The notes under the pieces were generated by a model that saw only the letters and a program-made list of their open reading frames with translations, did no database searches and was not told where the DNA came from. DNA of 7,278 bases from UMGS1649 sp045659265 (GTDB lineage Bacteria > Bacillota > Clostridia > TANB77 > CAG-465): assembly GCA_045659265.1 (NCBI GenBank), contig JAZOWO010000048.1, positions 1-7,278 of the forward strand, written 5' to 3'. Below, piece after piece: positions 1 to 6,381 of this stretch (position 1 is the first letter of the stretch; the number at the start of each line of letters is the position of its first letter). The position numbers were made by a program, and so were the translations under genes.

Positions 1-939
1 GGAGATAGAATAGATGTTGCTTTAAAGAGAAAAAGCTTTGATGCGTTAATACCAATTTATCCAAATGAGAAGTTAAAGCTTGAAACCGAATCTGGAAGCG
101 CTACAATGCGTATTTTAGACATTTTAGCACCAATAGGTAAAGGAAGCCGTGGTATGATTGTTGCGCCTCCTAAAGCGGGTAAAACAACAATACTTAAACA
201 AATAGCAACAAGTATTAGAAAGAACAATCCTGAAGTTACACTTCTTGTATTACTTATAGATGAAAGACCAGAAGAAGTAACAGATATAGAACGTTCTATT
301 GATGCAGAAGTTATTTCATCTACATTTGATGAATCTCCAGAACATCATATTAGAGTTGCTAAAATGGTTCTAGAAAGAGCTAAAAGACTTGTAGAACATA
401 ATAAAGAGGTTGTAATATTACTAGATAGTATTACAAGACTTGCAAGAGCAAACAACTTAACAGTTGAACCATCTGGTAGAACATTATCTGGTGGTATAGA
501 TCCAGCTTGTTTACATTTTCCTAAGAAGTTCTTTGGTGCTGCAAGAAATATAGAAAAAGGTGGAAGTTTAACTATACTTGGTACAGCATTAATAGAAACA
601 GGAAGCAGAATGGATGATATAATATTTGAAGAATTTAAGGGAACAGGAAATATGGAGATACACTTAGATAGAAAATTAAGTGAAAGAAGAATATTCCCAG
701 CAGTAGATATAATTAAATCTTCAAGTAGAAGAGAAGAATTATTATTGTCTAATGAAGAAATTGAAGCTAGTACAATTATACGTAAGTTAATAGGCAGCCA
801 AACTGCAAATAGTACACAAGCAATCGAAACGGTTGAGAAGATATTTAACATGTTTGCTAAGACTACAACTAACAAAGAGTTTATGACACTTCTTAAATCT
901 CAGATTGTTAAAAAGAATAAAGATAAAGAAGATAAGTAA
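1..939 (+). CDS. rho: Transcription termination factor Rho, 3' part (start lies outside the window)
   Basis: Rho is a hexameric RNA-dependent ATPase that binds nascent transcripts and releases RNA polymerase. The reading frame is open from base 1 without a start codon, so the N-terminal domain and much of the RNA-binding domain are missing; 312 residues remain. The visible part covers the linker (FDALIPIYPNEKLKLE) and the whole RecA-like motor domain. Counting from codon 1, the Walker A loop APPKAGKTT is at residues 55-63 with Lys61; LLIDERPEEV follows; Walker B VVILLDS ends near Asp142; the Q-loop region is PSGRTLSGGID; then FFGAARN, and EEFKGTGNME carries the R-loop lysine. These motifs line up in order with E. 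coli Rho as I recall it, so the motor looks intact. One local departure is PACLHFPKKFF where E. coli has NALHRPKRFF. The tail is lysine-rich (KKNKDKEDK). A strong intrinsic terminator follows. Function is certain; only the N-terminal architecture is unknown. Confidence 0.98.
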   Translation, partial: GDRIDVALKRKSFDALIPIYPNEKLKLETESGSATMRILDILAPIGKGSRGMIVAPPKAGKTTILKQIATSIRKNNPEVTLLVLLIDERPEEVTDIERSIDAEVISSTFDESPEHHIRVAKMVLERAKRLVEHNKEVVILLDSITRLARANNLTVEPSGRTLSGGIDPACLHFPKKFFGAARNIEKGGSLTILGTALIETGSRMDDIIFEEFKGTGNMEIHLDRKLSERRIFPAVDIIKSSSRREELLLSNEEIEASTIIRKLIGSQTANSTQAIETVEKIFNMFAKTTTNKEFMTLLKSQIVKKNKDKEDK

Positions 940-960
940 TTATATATTGTTAAAGTATGT

Positions 961-1004
961 AATATTAAAGAGGGAATTCCTCTTTAATATTTTTATTTTA
1001 TTTT
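961..1004 (+). terminator. Intrinsic terminator of rho
   Basis: A perfect 13-bp inverted repeat, AATATTAAAGAGG (961-973) and CCTCTTTAATATT (979-991), encloses the 5-base loop GAATT. It is followed by the T-rich run TTTTATTTTATTTT. It begins 21 bases after the rho stop codon and separates rho from the tRNA unit. The GC part of the stem is only about four base pairs, as expected in such an AT-rich genome. Confidence 0.93.
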
Positions 1005-1015
1005 ATAAAATATGC

Positions 1016-1044
1016 TTGCAATTTATATTTGTTTCTTGTATAAT
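1016..1044 (+). promoter_or_regulatory. Sigma-A-type promoter of tRNA-Trp
   Basis: The -35 box TTGCAA (1016-1021) and a perfect -10 box TATAAT (1039-1044) are separated by 17 bases. The predicted transcription start is near 1050-1052, only about five bases before the mature tRNA 5' end. This is typical of a dedicated tRNA promoter with a very short leader. Confidence 0.85.
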
Positions 1045-1055
1045 AAAGTCTGCAT

Positions 1056-1129
1056 AGGGGTATAGTTCATTGGTAGAATAAGAGTCTCCAAAACTCCAGA
1101 GCTTGGTTCGATTCCAAGTACCCCTGCCA
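1056..1129 (+). tRNA. tRNA-Trp (anticodon CCA)
   Basis: The 74-base gene folds into a full cloverleaf. The acceptor arm AGGGGTA (1056-1062) pairs with TACCCCT (1119-1125), then come discriminator G1126 and encoded CCA (1127-1129). The D-stem is GTTC/GAAT with one G-T pair and loop ATTGGTA. The anticodon loop CTCCAAA (1086-1092) gives anticodon CCA at 1088-1090, which reads UGG (Trp). The variable loop is four bases (AGAG). The T-arm is CTTGG/CCAAG with loop TTCGATT. The AGGGGTATAGTTC start and CCA anticodon are typical of bacterial tRNA-Trp. One oddity is that the outermost anticodon-stem pair (27-43) is A-C, so this stem has only four Watson-Crick pairs. The gene stands alone, with its own promoter and terminator. 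Confidence 0.97.
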
Positions 1130-1136
1130 GATTATG

Positions 1137-1160
1137 ACCCGATTTTAATCGGGTTTTATT
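1137..1160 (+). terminator. Intrinsic terminator of tRNA-Trp
   Basis: ACCCGATT (1137-1144) pairs with AATCGGGT (1147-1154). The innermost pair probably opens to give a four-base loop. It is followed by TTTTATTTAT. The hairpin starts eight bases after the tRNA CCA end. The next gene starts only 30 bases beyond it and no good promoter fits in between, so partial read-through may feed that gene. Confidence 0.88.
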
Positions 1161-1189
1161 TATATACAAAAGATATATGAGGTGTACTT

Positions 1190-1798
1190 ATGAAGAAAAA
1201 TTCGTTTTATTATTCAATAATTTTAATCGTAATACTATTATTAGTATCCACATTACTTTTAGAAGAAAAAATTGCTTCAAGAATCACAACAATAATTACG
1301 GTTTCTACAGCTACAATAGGTGCAGTAGCATTATTTATTCAATATAAAAGAGATAGAGATGTAAATCAAGCAAGCTTCGTATTAGAGTATGCTAGATATT
1401 TATATAGCTTAAATGGAGTAGAAGATTTAGTTATGCAACTTGACGAATACCGTCTTGGAAACAAAGATGCCACTAAAGATATATCTTATCAAGCGGTTGT
1501 AAATTATTTGTTATGGTGTGAAGAACTTGCTGTGCTTGTTAAAAAGAATGTTTTAGATATAGAAACTATAGATAATATATTTGCATACTTTTTCTTCTTG
1601 ATTACAAATAATAAATATATACAAGAAAGAGAGCTTATATCTCAAGCCGAATTCTATAAAGGAACATATTATCTACATAAAGTTTGGACAGAATACAAAA
1701 TCAAAACTGGTCAAAAGATCATAAATCCAGAGGAAAGTTTAAGCATAGTAAAAGGCTATGAAGAAAATGTTAAAAAAGGCGGAACAAACGTCAAATAA
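1190..1798 (+). CDS. Uncharacterised membrane-anchored protein, possibly DUF4760-like, upstream of pnuC
   Basis: I do not recognise a defined function. The 202-residue product has two N-terminal hydrophobic segments, about residues 6-24 (SIILIVILLLVSTLLL) and 31-51 (ITTIITVSTATIGAVALFI). They form a hairpin and are followed by a positively charged QYKRDRD stretch and a soluble, helix-rich domain of about 150 residues that should face the cytoplasm. That domain includes VNYLLWCEELAVLVKKNVLDI and a tail pattern YYLHKVWTEYK. The layout (membrane helix, then a helical domain with a FE/CE-LA segment and a terminal L-x(3)-W-x-x-Y) reminds me of DUF4760-type proteins, but this is recalled similarity and not a search result. 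The start is supported by GAGGTG (1179-1184) five bases upstream of ATG. The pnuC start follows 13 bases after the stop, so the two genes are probably co-transcribed. No catalytic motif is evident. Confidence 0.8.
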   Translation: MKKNSFYYSIILIVILLLVSTLLLEEKIASRITTIITVSTATIGAVALFIQYKRDRDVNQASFVLEYARYLYSLNGVEDLVMQLDEYRLGNKDATKDISYQAVVNYLLWCEELAVLVKKNVLDIETIDNIFAYFFFLITNNKYIQERELISQAEFYKGTYYLHKVWTEYKIKTGQKIINPEESLSIVKGYEENVKKGGTNVK

Positions 1799-1800
1799 CA

Positions 1801-1806
1801 AAGGAG
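1801..1806 (+). promoter_or_regulatory. Ribosome binding site that sets the pnuC start
   Basis: AAGGAG lies five bases upstream of the ATG at 1812. It favours this start over the in-frame ATG at 1758, which has only a weak AAAAGG upstream, would overlap the preceding gene by 41 bases, and would add 18 polar, lysine-rich residues before the first membrane helix. Confidence 0.88.
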
Positions 1807-1811
1807 AAAAA

Positions 1812-2492
1812 ATGAAAAAACATTTACATGAAATATGGATGGGTGTAGCAGTAACCTTGATAATAATATTATCTATAATTGCTAAAACACCAATAATAAA
1901 AATAATAGCTTCTGTATGTGGAGTTATATACATATTAGGAGTTGCTAAAGAAAATAGAACAAGCCAAATATTTGGTTTTATTAATACGGCTATATATGCT
2001 TATCTTATGTTAAAAGACGGAGTATACGGTAGTGCTATATATAACGGTCTGTATTGCCTTCCTATGCTTGTATATACATATATAAATTGGGGTAAGAATA
2101 GCGGAGATAAAGATAACAAGAAACTTAAAGTTGCAACATATAGCCATACTACTAGATGCTTCTTAATAATGGCGGCTATAGTAATAATTACAGTTTACTA
2201 TTCTATAGCGGTTAAATTAGGTGTAAACTATGCCTTGATTGATGCAATCGTTATAACATGCGGAGCTTTTGGAATGTATGCTATATCTAAGAAGCATATA
2301 GAGCAATGGTATGCTTTTATAATAGTAAACATAGCAAATATTGCTATGTGGATTACTGAAACAATAAAAGATCCGTCCAACGCTACAATGGTGCTTATGT
2401 TTATTATCTATATGATAAATAACATCTATGGATTAAAAACGTGGAGAGGTAGTAGAAAATACGATAGAAATAAGGCTAAAAAAGAGGCTTAA
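1812..2492 (+). CDS. pnuC: PnuC-family transporter, probably for nicotinamide riboside
   Basis: PnuC proteins let nicotinamide riboside cross the cytoplasmic membrane by facilitated diffusion, for NAD salvage; relatives carry thiamine or riboflavin. The 226-residue product is the usual family size and almost entirely hydrophobic. Likely membrane segments are near residues 9-24, 28-45, 52-68, 73-93, 115-134, 140-158, 166-182 and 190-208. Family-like stretches are GVIYILGVAKENRTSQIFGF followed by INTAIYAYLMLKDGVYG, the NGLYCLPMLVYTYINWGK segment (residues 78-95), and the C-terminal EQWYAFIIVNIANIAMW and MFIIYMINNIYGLKTW stretches (165-180, 196-211). Start 1812 is chosen by its AAGGAG site. It follows an unknown membrane protein by 13 bases and ends before a terminator. 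No NAD, TPP or FMN riboswitch and no nadR or nrk gene is visible, so the substrate is inferred only from the family. A PnuT-like thiamine role cannot be excluded. Confidence 0.92.
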   Translation: MKKHLHEIWMGVAVTLIIILSIIAKTPIIKIIASVCGVIYILGVAKENRTSQIFGFINTAIYAYLMLKDGVYGSAIYNGLYCLPMLVYTYINWGKNSGDKDNKKLKVATYSHTTRCFLIMAAIVIITVYYSIAVKLGVNYALIDAIVITCGAFGMYAISKKHIEQWYAFIIVNIANIAMWITETIKDPSNATMVLMFIIYMINNIYGLKTWRGSRKYDRNKAKKEA

Positions 2493-2500
2493 ATAAATTA

Positions 2501-2533
2501 GCGTCACACATTAAATTGTGTGGCGTTTTTCTT
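2501..2533 (+). terminator. Intrinsic terminator of the pnuC unit
   Basis: GCGTCACACA (2501-2510) pairs with TGTGTGGCGT (2517-2526), with two G-T pairs, around the loop TTAAAT. The T-run TTTTTCTT follows (2526-2533). It starts eight bases after the pnuC stop. Its last two bases are also the first two of the -35 box of the next promoter. Confidence 0.92.
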
Positions 2534-2560
2534 GACTTTAACACCCCTTAATAGTATAAT
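2532..2560 (+). promoter_or_regulatory. Sigma-A-type promoter of RNase J (and perhaps gltX-ileS)
   Basis: TTGACT (2532-2537) and a perfect TATAAT (2555-2560) are spaced by 17 bases, the best promoter in the window. The predicted start near 2567 gives a leader of about 115 bases. A 6-bp dyad, TTAATA (2548-2553) and TATTAA (2560-2565), frames the -10 box and could be an operator, though in such AT-rich DNA it may be chance. The leader itself is AT-rich. Apart from a weak GGTAT/ATACT hairpin near 2571-2590, I see no riboswitch or known regulatory RNA in it. Confidence 0.9.
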
Positions 2561-2680
2561 ATTAAAGAATTGGTATGTATTTAATATACTAAGATTTGTA
2601 CGGTTATTTATATATAAAAAATATTTAGAAAACGGGGATAAAATTTAATATTAGTTTAATAACAAAGAAAGGATGATAAT

Positions 2681-4582
2681 ATGAATAATAAGCAAGATAA
2701 TGTCGTTTATGAAGAAGGCGCTAATATGCTTCTAAATAAAGACATAAAGAAGAAATTAGAAAAAGAATCTAATATAGATATAGATAATGTAAGTATAATG
2801 AAAACTGAACAGATTTCAGAGAAGAGAAGAATGAAATCAAATGTAATAAACAAAAAGTCAGAAAAGCCTGCTAAAAATAATAGTACAAAAGAAAGTATAT
2901 TTGAGAAGAATAAACTAAAAATAATTCCACTTGGTGGATTACAAGAAGTAGGAAAAAATATAACAGTATTTGAGTACGGAAATGATATCATAATTGTAGA
3001 CTGTGGATTAGGATTCCCAGAAGATGATATGTTAGGTGTTGACCTTGTTATACCAGATACAACATATCTAGAAAAGAATATAACAAAAGTTAAAGGTTTA
3101 TTTATAACTCACGGTCACGAAGACCATATAGGAGCTATACCATATTTCTTAAAGAAAATGAATGTACCAATTTATGCAACAAAGCTTACAGCTGGATTAA
3201 TTACAGCTAAGCTTGAGGAACATGGTTTAGATAAAACAGCAAAAATTAAAGTAATAGAACCAAGACAAACAGTAACACTTGGAAAATTTAAGGTTGAGTT
3301 TATACGTACAACTCACTCAATAGCAGACTCAGTAGCGTTTGCTATAACAACACCAGTAGGTGTAGTAGTTCATACAGGAGACTTTAAGGTAGATTACACT
3401 CCAATAGATGGTCAAGTTATGGATTTTGCTAGATTTGCAGAACTAGGAACAAAAGGAGTAACACTTCTAATGTCTGATTCAACAAACGTTGAAAGACCTG
3501 GCTACACAATGTCTGAAAGAAATGTTGGAGCAGAGTTTGATAAAATATTTATGAATTCTAACAAGAGAATAATAGTTGCAACATTCGCATCAAACATACA
3601 CAGAATGCAACAAATTGTATCATCTGCAGCTAAGTTCGGAAGAAAAGTAGCTATAGTAGGACGTAGTATGATAAGAGTTATGGGCGTAGCTCAAGAACTT
3701 GGATATTTAACTGCACCAGAAGGAACAATTATAGACATAGACAAGATAGGAATATACAACCCAGAACAATTAGTAATAATAACTACTGGTTCTCAAGGTG
3801 AAACAATGTCTGGTCTTGCAAGAATGTCTCAAGGTGAACATAGAAAAGTAACTATTACAGAAAATGACCTTGTAATATTCTCATCATCATCAATACCAGG
3901 AAATGAAAAATCTATTGGTAAAGTAATAGATGAACTTCAAAAAATAGGAGCAGAAGTAATATATAATCAACTTGCAGACGTACACGTTTCAGGACACGCT
4001 TGCCAAGAAGAATTAAAACTAATGCTTATGCTAACTAAACCTAAATACTTTATGCCAGTTCATGGTGAATACAGATTCTTAAGACATCATAAAGAACTTG
4101 CTAAACAAGTTGGAATGCCTTCAGATAATGTATTTATATCTCAAAACGGTAGAGTATTAGAAATAGACGATAAGTCTGCAAAATTAACTGGTCAAGTTCC
4201 ATCAGGAGTAGTACTTGTAGATGGTCTTGGAGTAGGAGACGTTGGAAACATCGTTTTAAGAGACAGACAAATGCTTTCAGAAAATGGTATGATACTTGTA
4301 GTATTCTCTCTTGAAAGTACAACAGGAGCACTTGTAGGCGGTCCAGACATAATTACAAGAGGATTTGTATATGTTCGTGAATCTGAAGATCTTGTTGATG
4401 AAATAAGAGAATATGCTAAGGAACAAATTGAGAAGTTAATACATGCACATGTTACTGAATGGTCAAGTATTAAAGCTGGCTTAAGACAAAATCTATGCGA
4501 CTTTGTATACAAGAAAACAAAACGTAACCCAATGATACTTCCAATTATTACAGAAGTAAAATTAGCTAAACCAAAACAATAA
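2681..4582 (+). CDS. rnj: Ribonuclease J (5'-3' exonuclease / endonuclease)
   Basis: RNase J is a metallo-beta-lactamase/beta-CASP nuclease that degrades and matures mRNA and rRNA in the cytoplasm. The 633-residue product matches B. subtilis RNase J1 from KLKIIPLGGLQEVGKN (about residue 78) to MILPIITEV at the end. Metal ligands are visible: H144, H146, D148 and H149 in HGHEDHIG, then H212 (THSIADS), D234 (HTGDF) and H461 (PVHGEYR). Each sits 70-71 residues later than its J1 counterpart. The beta-CASP part includes ATFASNIHRMQQ, GRSM, TTGSQGE and SSSSIPGNE; HVSGHACQEE (H435, H439) precedes the last ligand. The catalytic site looks complete. The oddity is a lysine-rich, low-complexity extension of about 75 residues at the N-terminus, absent from J1. 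The start at 2681 has AAAGGATG (2668-2675); a second in-frame ATG at 2726 also has a good site. It has its own strong promoter and no terminator after it. Confidence 0.97.
   Translation: MNNKQDNVVYEEGANMLLNKDIKKKLEKESNIDIDNVSIMKTEQISEKRRMKSNVINKKSEKPAKNNSTKESIFEKNKLKIIPLGGLQEVGKNITVFEYGNDIIIVDCGLGFPEDDMLGVDLVIPDTTYLEKNITKVKGLFITHGHEDHIGAIPYFLKKMNVPIYATKLTAGLITAKLEEHGLDKTAKIKVIEPRQTVTLGKFKVEFIRTTHSIADSVAFAITTPVGVVVHTGDFKVDYTPIDGQVMDFARFAELGTKGVTLLMSDSTNVERPGYTMSERNVGAEFDKIFMNSNKRIIVATFASNIHRMQQIVSSAAKFGRKVAIVGRSMIRVMGVAQELGYLTAPEGTIIDIDKIGIYNPEQLVIITTGSQGETMSGLARMSQGEHRKVTITENDLVIFSSSSIPGNEKSIGKVIDELQKIGAEVIYNQLADVHVSGHACQEELKLMLMLTKPKYFMPVHGEYRFLRHHKELAKQVGMPSDNVFISQNGRVLEIDDKSAKLTGQVPSGVVLVDGLGVGDVGNIVLRDRQMLSENGMILVVFSLESTTGALVGGPDIITRGFVYVRESEDLVDEIREYAKEQIEKLIHAHVTEWSSIKAGLRQNLCDFVYKKTKRNPMILPIITEVKLAKPKQ
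2713..2718 (+). promoter_or_regulatory. Internal Shine-Dalgarno-like site for an alternative RNase J start
   Basis: AGAAGG lies seven bases before the in-frame ATG at 2726 (Met16 of the longer form, MLLNKDIKKK). Spacing and sequence are as good as for the first start at 2681. It may give a form 15 residues shorter, or it may simply reflect the codons for Glu-Glu-Gly. Confidence 0.4.
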
Positions 4583-4588
4583 AAAATC

Positions 4589-4606
4589 TAATAATTAAAA
4601 TTATTA
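4589..4606 (+). repeat. AT-only inverted repeat between rnj and gltX
   Basis: TAATAATT (4589-4596) and AATTATTA (4599-4606) form an all-A/T palindrome with a two-base centre. There is no GC pair and no T-run after it, so it should not work as an intrinsic terminator. The 61-base gap also lacks a convincing promoter, which supports co-transcription of gltX with rnj. It may be chance in AT-rich spacer DNA. Confidence 0.3.
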
Positions 4607-4643
4607 AATATAAAATAAATGTAGACTAGAAGGAGAATATAAA

Positions 4644-6320
4644 ATGGAAGAACTAAATGTAAAACTTGCAAATTTAATATTTCCAGAAATAACAGAAACT
4701 ATAGAAGACTTAGAAAAAAGATTTCCTAAAAGAAATCTTCCTGAAGGTGCAGAGGTAACTCGTTTCGCACCTTCTCCAACAGGCTTCTTACACATAGGTG
4801 GACTATTTGGTTCATTAATAGATATGAGAGTTGCCAATCAATCAAATGGTAAATTCATATTAAGAATAGAAGATACAGATAAAAAACGTGAAGTAGAAAA
4901 CGGTATAACACTACTTGTTAAAGAATTAAAAGCTTTCAATATAAACAATGATGAAGGTGTAACAGGTGAAGACACAGAAATAGGAGAATATGGTCCTTAC
5001 AAACAAAGCGCTAGAGAATACATATACAAAGTATGTGCTAAAGAACTTATAAAACAAGGAAGAGCATATCCGTGTTTCTGTACAGCTGAAGAATTAGACA
5101 AGCTTCGTGAAGCACAAGAAAGAAGCAAACAAATACCAGGATACTATGGTACATTTGCTAGATGTAGAAACTACACAGCTGAAGAAGCTATAGCTAAAAT
5201 AGAAGCTGGAGACAAATACGTAGTAAGATTTAGATCTTTAGGTTCTCATATGAGAAAAGTTAAAGTTCAAGATATAATACGTGGTAAGATTGAAATGGCA
5301 GAAAACGATCAAGATATCGTAATAATTAAATCTGATGGATTACCAACATATCACTTTGCACACGCAGTAGATGATCACTTTATGAGAACAACTATTGCAG
5401 TAAGAGGAGAAGAATGGATACCATCATCTGCACTTCATTTAGATTTATTTAACGCTTTAGGATTTGAGCAAGTTAAATATGCTCACACTCCAACTATTAT
5501 GAAAAACGATAATGGTTCTAAGAGAAAATTAAGTAAGAGAAAAGACCCTGAATCGGCGGTATCATACTTTATTGAAGAAGGATACCCTGCAGACTCAGTA
5601 ATTGAATATCTTTTAACAATAATTAACTCAGACTATGAATTATGGAGAAAAGCAAATAAAACTGCAAACTGGAGAGAATTTGAAGTTAAATTAAACAAAT
5701 TAAATAGTTCAGGTGCCTTATTTGATATGGTAAAACTTACAGATGTATCTAAAGAAGTAATATCTAGACTTAACAGCACAGAATTATTAGAATTAGTTTT
5801 AGCATGGGCTAAGGTTTATGATAACTCATTATATGAATTACTAAACAAAGATTTAGATTATGCTAGACAAATACTTGCAATTGAAAGAGACAATGCAACA
5901 AAGATAAGAAAAGATATAGCTAAATACAAAGATATATTACCAAATATATTCTATATGTATGACGAACTATTTGAAAAAGATTTAGAAAACGGATATAACT
6001 TTAATCTAAATGATGGAAAATTAACTATGGATGATGTTAAATCAGTTATATCTAGTTATATTGAACTTCATAAACAAGGTTTAACAAAAGAAACTTGGTT
6101 TGAAGAAGTTAAGAAAATGGCAGAAGGATTAGGATACCAAGTAAACATGAAAGAATACAAAGCTAATCCAGACGCGTATAAAGGAAGTATAGCAGACGTT
6201 ACAGGAATTATACGTGTAGCTATAACAAATAGACAAAACACACCAGATATATTTGTAATAATGGATGTATTAGGAGCAGATAAGGCTACTCAAAGACTTG
6301 AAAAAGTTTTAAGTATATAA
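4644..6320 (+). CDS. gltX: Glutamyl-tRNA synthetase (long form)
   Basis: This class I synthetase charges tRNA with glutamate in the cytoplasm. The 558-residue product has FAPSPTGFLHIGG with the HIGH-type motif HIGG at 50-53, the LRIEDTD element, the GRAYPCFCTAEELDKLRE segment, GEEWIPSSALHLDLFNALG, and the KMSKS-type loop KLSKR at 295-299. The catalytic domain is therefore complete. It is longer than the common form of about 470-500 residues: about 36 residues precede the VTRFAPSPTG strand, and the C-terminal tRNA-binding part ends in GIIRVAITNRQNTPDIF. I recall similar long forms from clostridia. The zinc-type knuckle has C144, C146 and C174, but the fourth position, His in E. coli (RCRH), is Asn (RCRN), so zinc binding is doubtful. 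AGAAGGAGA (4628-4636) supports the ATG. It could charge tRNA-Gln too if the genome lacks GlnRS, which the window cannot show. Confidence 0.96.
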   Translation: MEELNVKLANLIFPEITETIEDLEKRFPKRNLPEGAEVTRFAPSPTGFLHIGGLFGSLIDMRVANQSNGKFILRIEDTDKKREVENGITLLVKELKAFNINNDEGVTGEDTEIGEYGPYKQSAREYIYKVCAKELIKQGRAYPCFCTAEELDKLREAQERSKQIPGYYGTFARCRNYTAEEAIAKIEAGDKYVVRFRSLGSHMRKVKVQDIIRGKIEMAENDQDIVIIKSDGLPTYHFAHAVDDHFMRTTIAVRGEEWIPSSALHLDLFNALGFEQVKYAHTPTIMKNDNGSKRKLSKRKDPESAVSYFIEEGYPADSVIEYLLTIINSDYELWRKANKTANWREFEVKLNKLNSSGALFDMVKLTDVSKEVISRLNSTELLELVLAWAKVYDNSLYELLNKDLDYARQILAIERDNATKIRKDIAKYKDILPNIFYMYDELFEKDLENGYNFNLNDGKLTMDDVKSVISSYIELHKQGLTKETWFEEVKKMAEGLGYQVNMKEYKANPDAYKGSIADVTGIIRVAITNRQNTPDIFVIMDVLGADKATQRLEKVLSI

Positions 6321-6381
6321 TAGTGAAATTAGTATTTATGTTAGCACGCAATTAAATCAATAAAGCGAGGTGGAATAAATA

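Noticed and set aside
345..875. Long open frame on the minus strand across rho (176 residues).
   Set aside because: It lies entirely inside the well-conserved rho gene, shows no family motif and has no clear ribosome site; it is a shadow frame of AT-rich coding sequence.
1758..1811. Upstream in-frame start for PnuC at 1758.
   Set aside because: It overlaps the preceding gene and has only a weak ribosome site, whereas the ATG at 1812 has a perfect AAGGAG.
4192..4512. Minus-strand open frame across RNase J (106 residues), and similar ones at 2707-2991, 4134-4331 and 6585-6806.
   Set aside because: All are antisense to strongly supported genes, with unnatural-looking composition and no supporting signals.
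4589..4606. AT palindrome after RNase J considered as a terminator.
   Set aside because: There are no GC pairs and no T-run downstream; it is unlikely to stop transcription.
6364..6378. GCGAGGTGGAATAA resembles the conserved T-box sequence (AGGGTGG-x-ACCGCG).
   Set aside because: The match stops after GGTGG, the gap is only 61 bases with no specifier stem or antiterminator, and the site is well placed as the ribosome binding site of the S51 gene.
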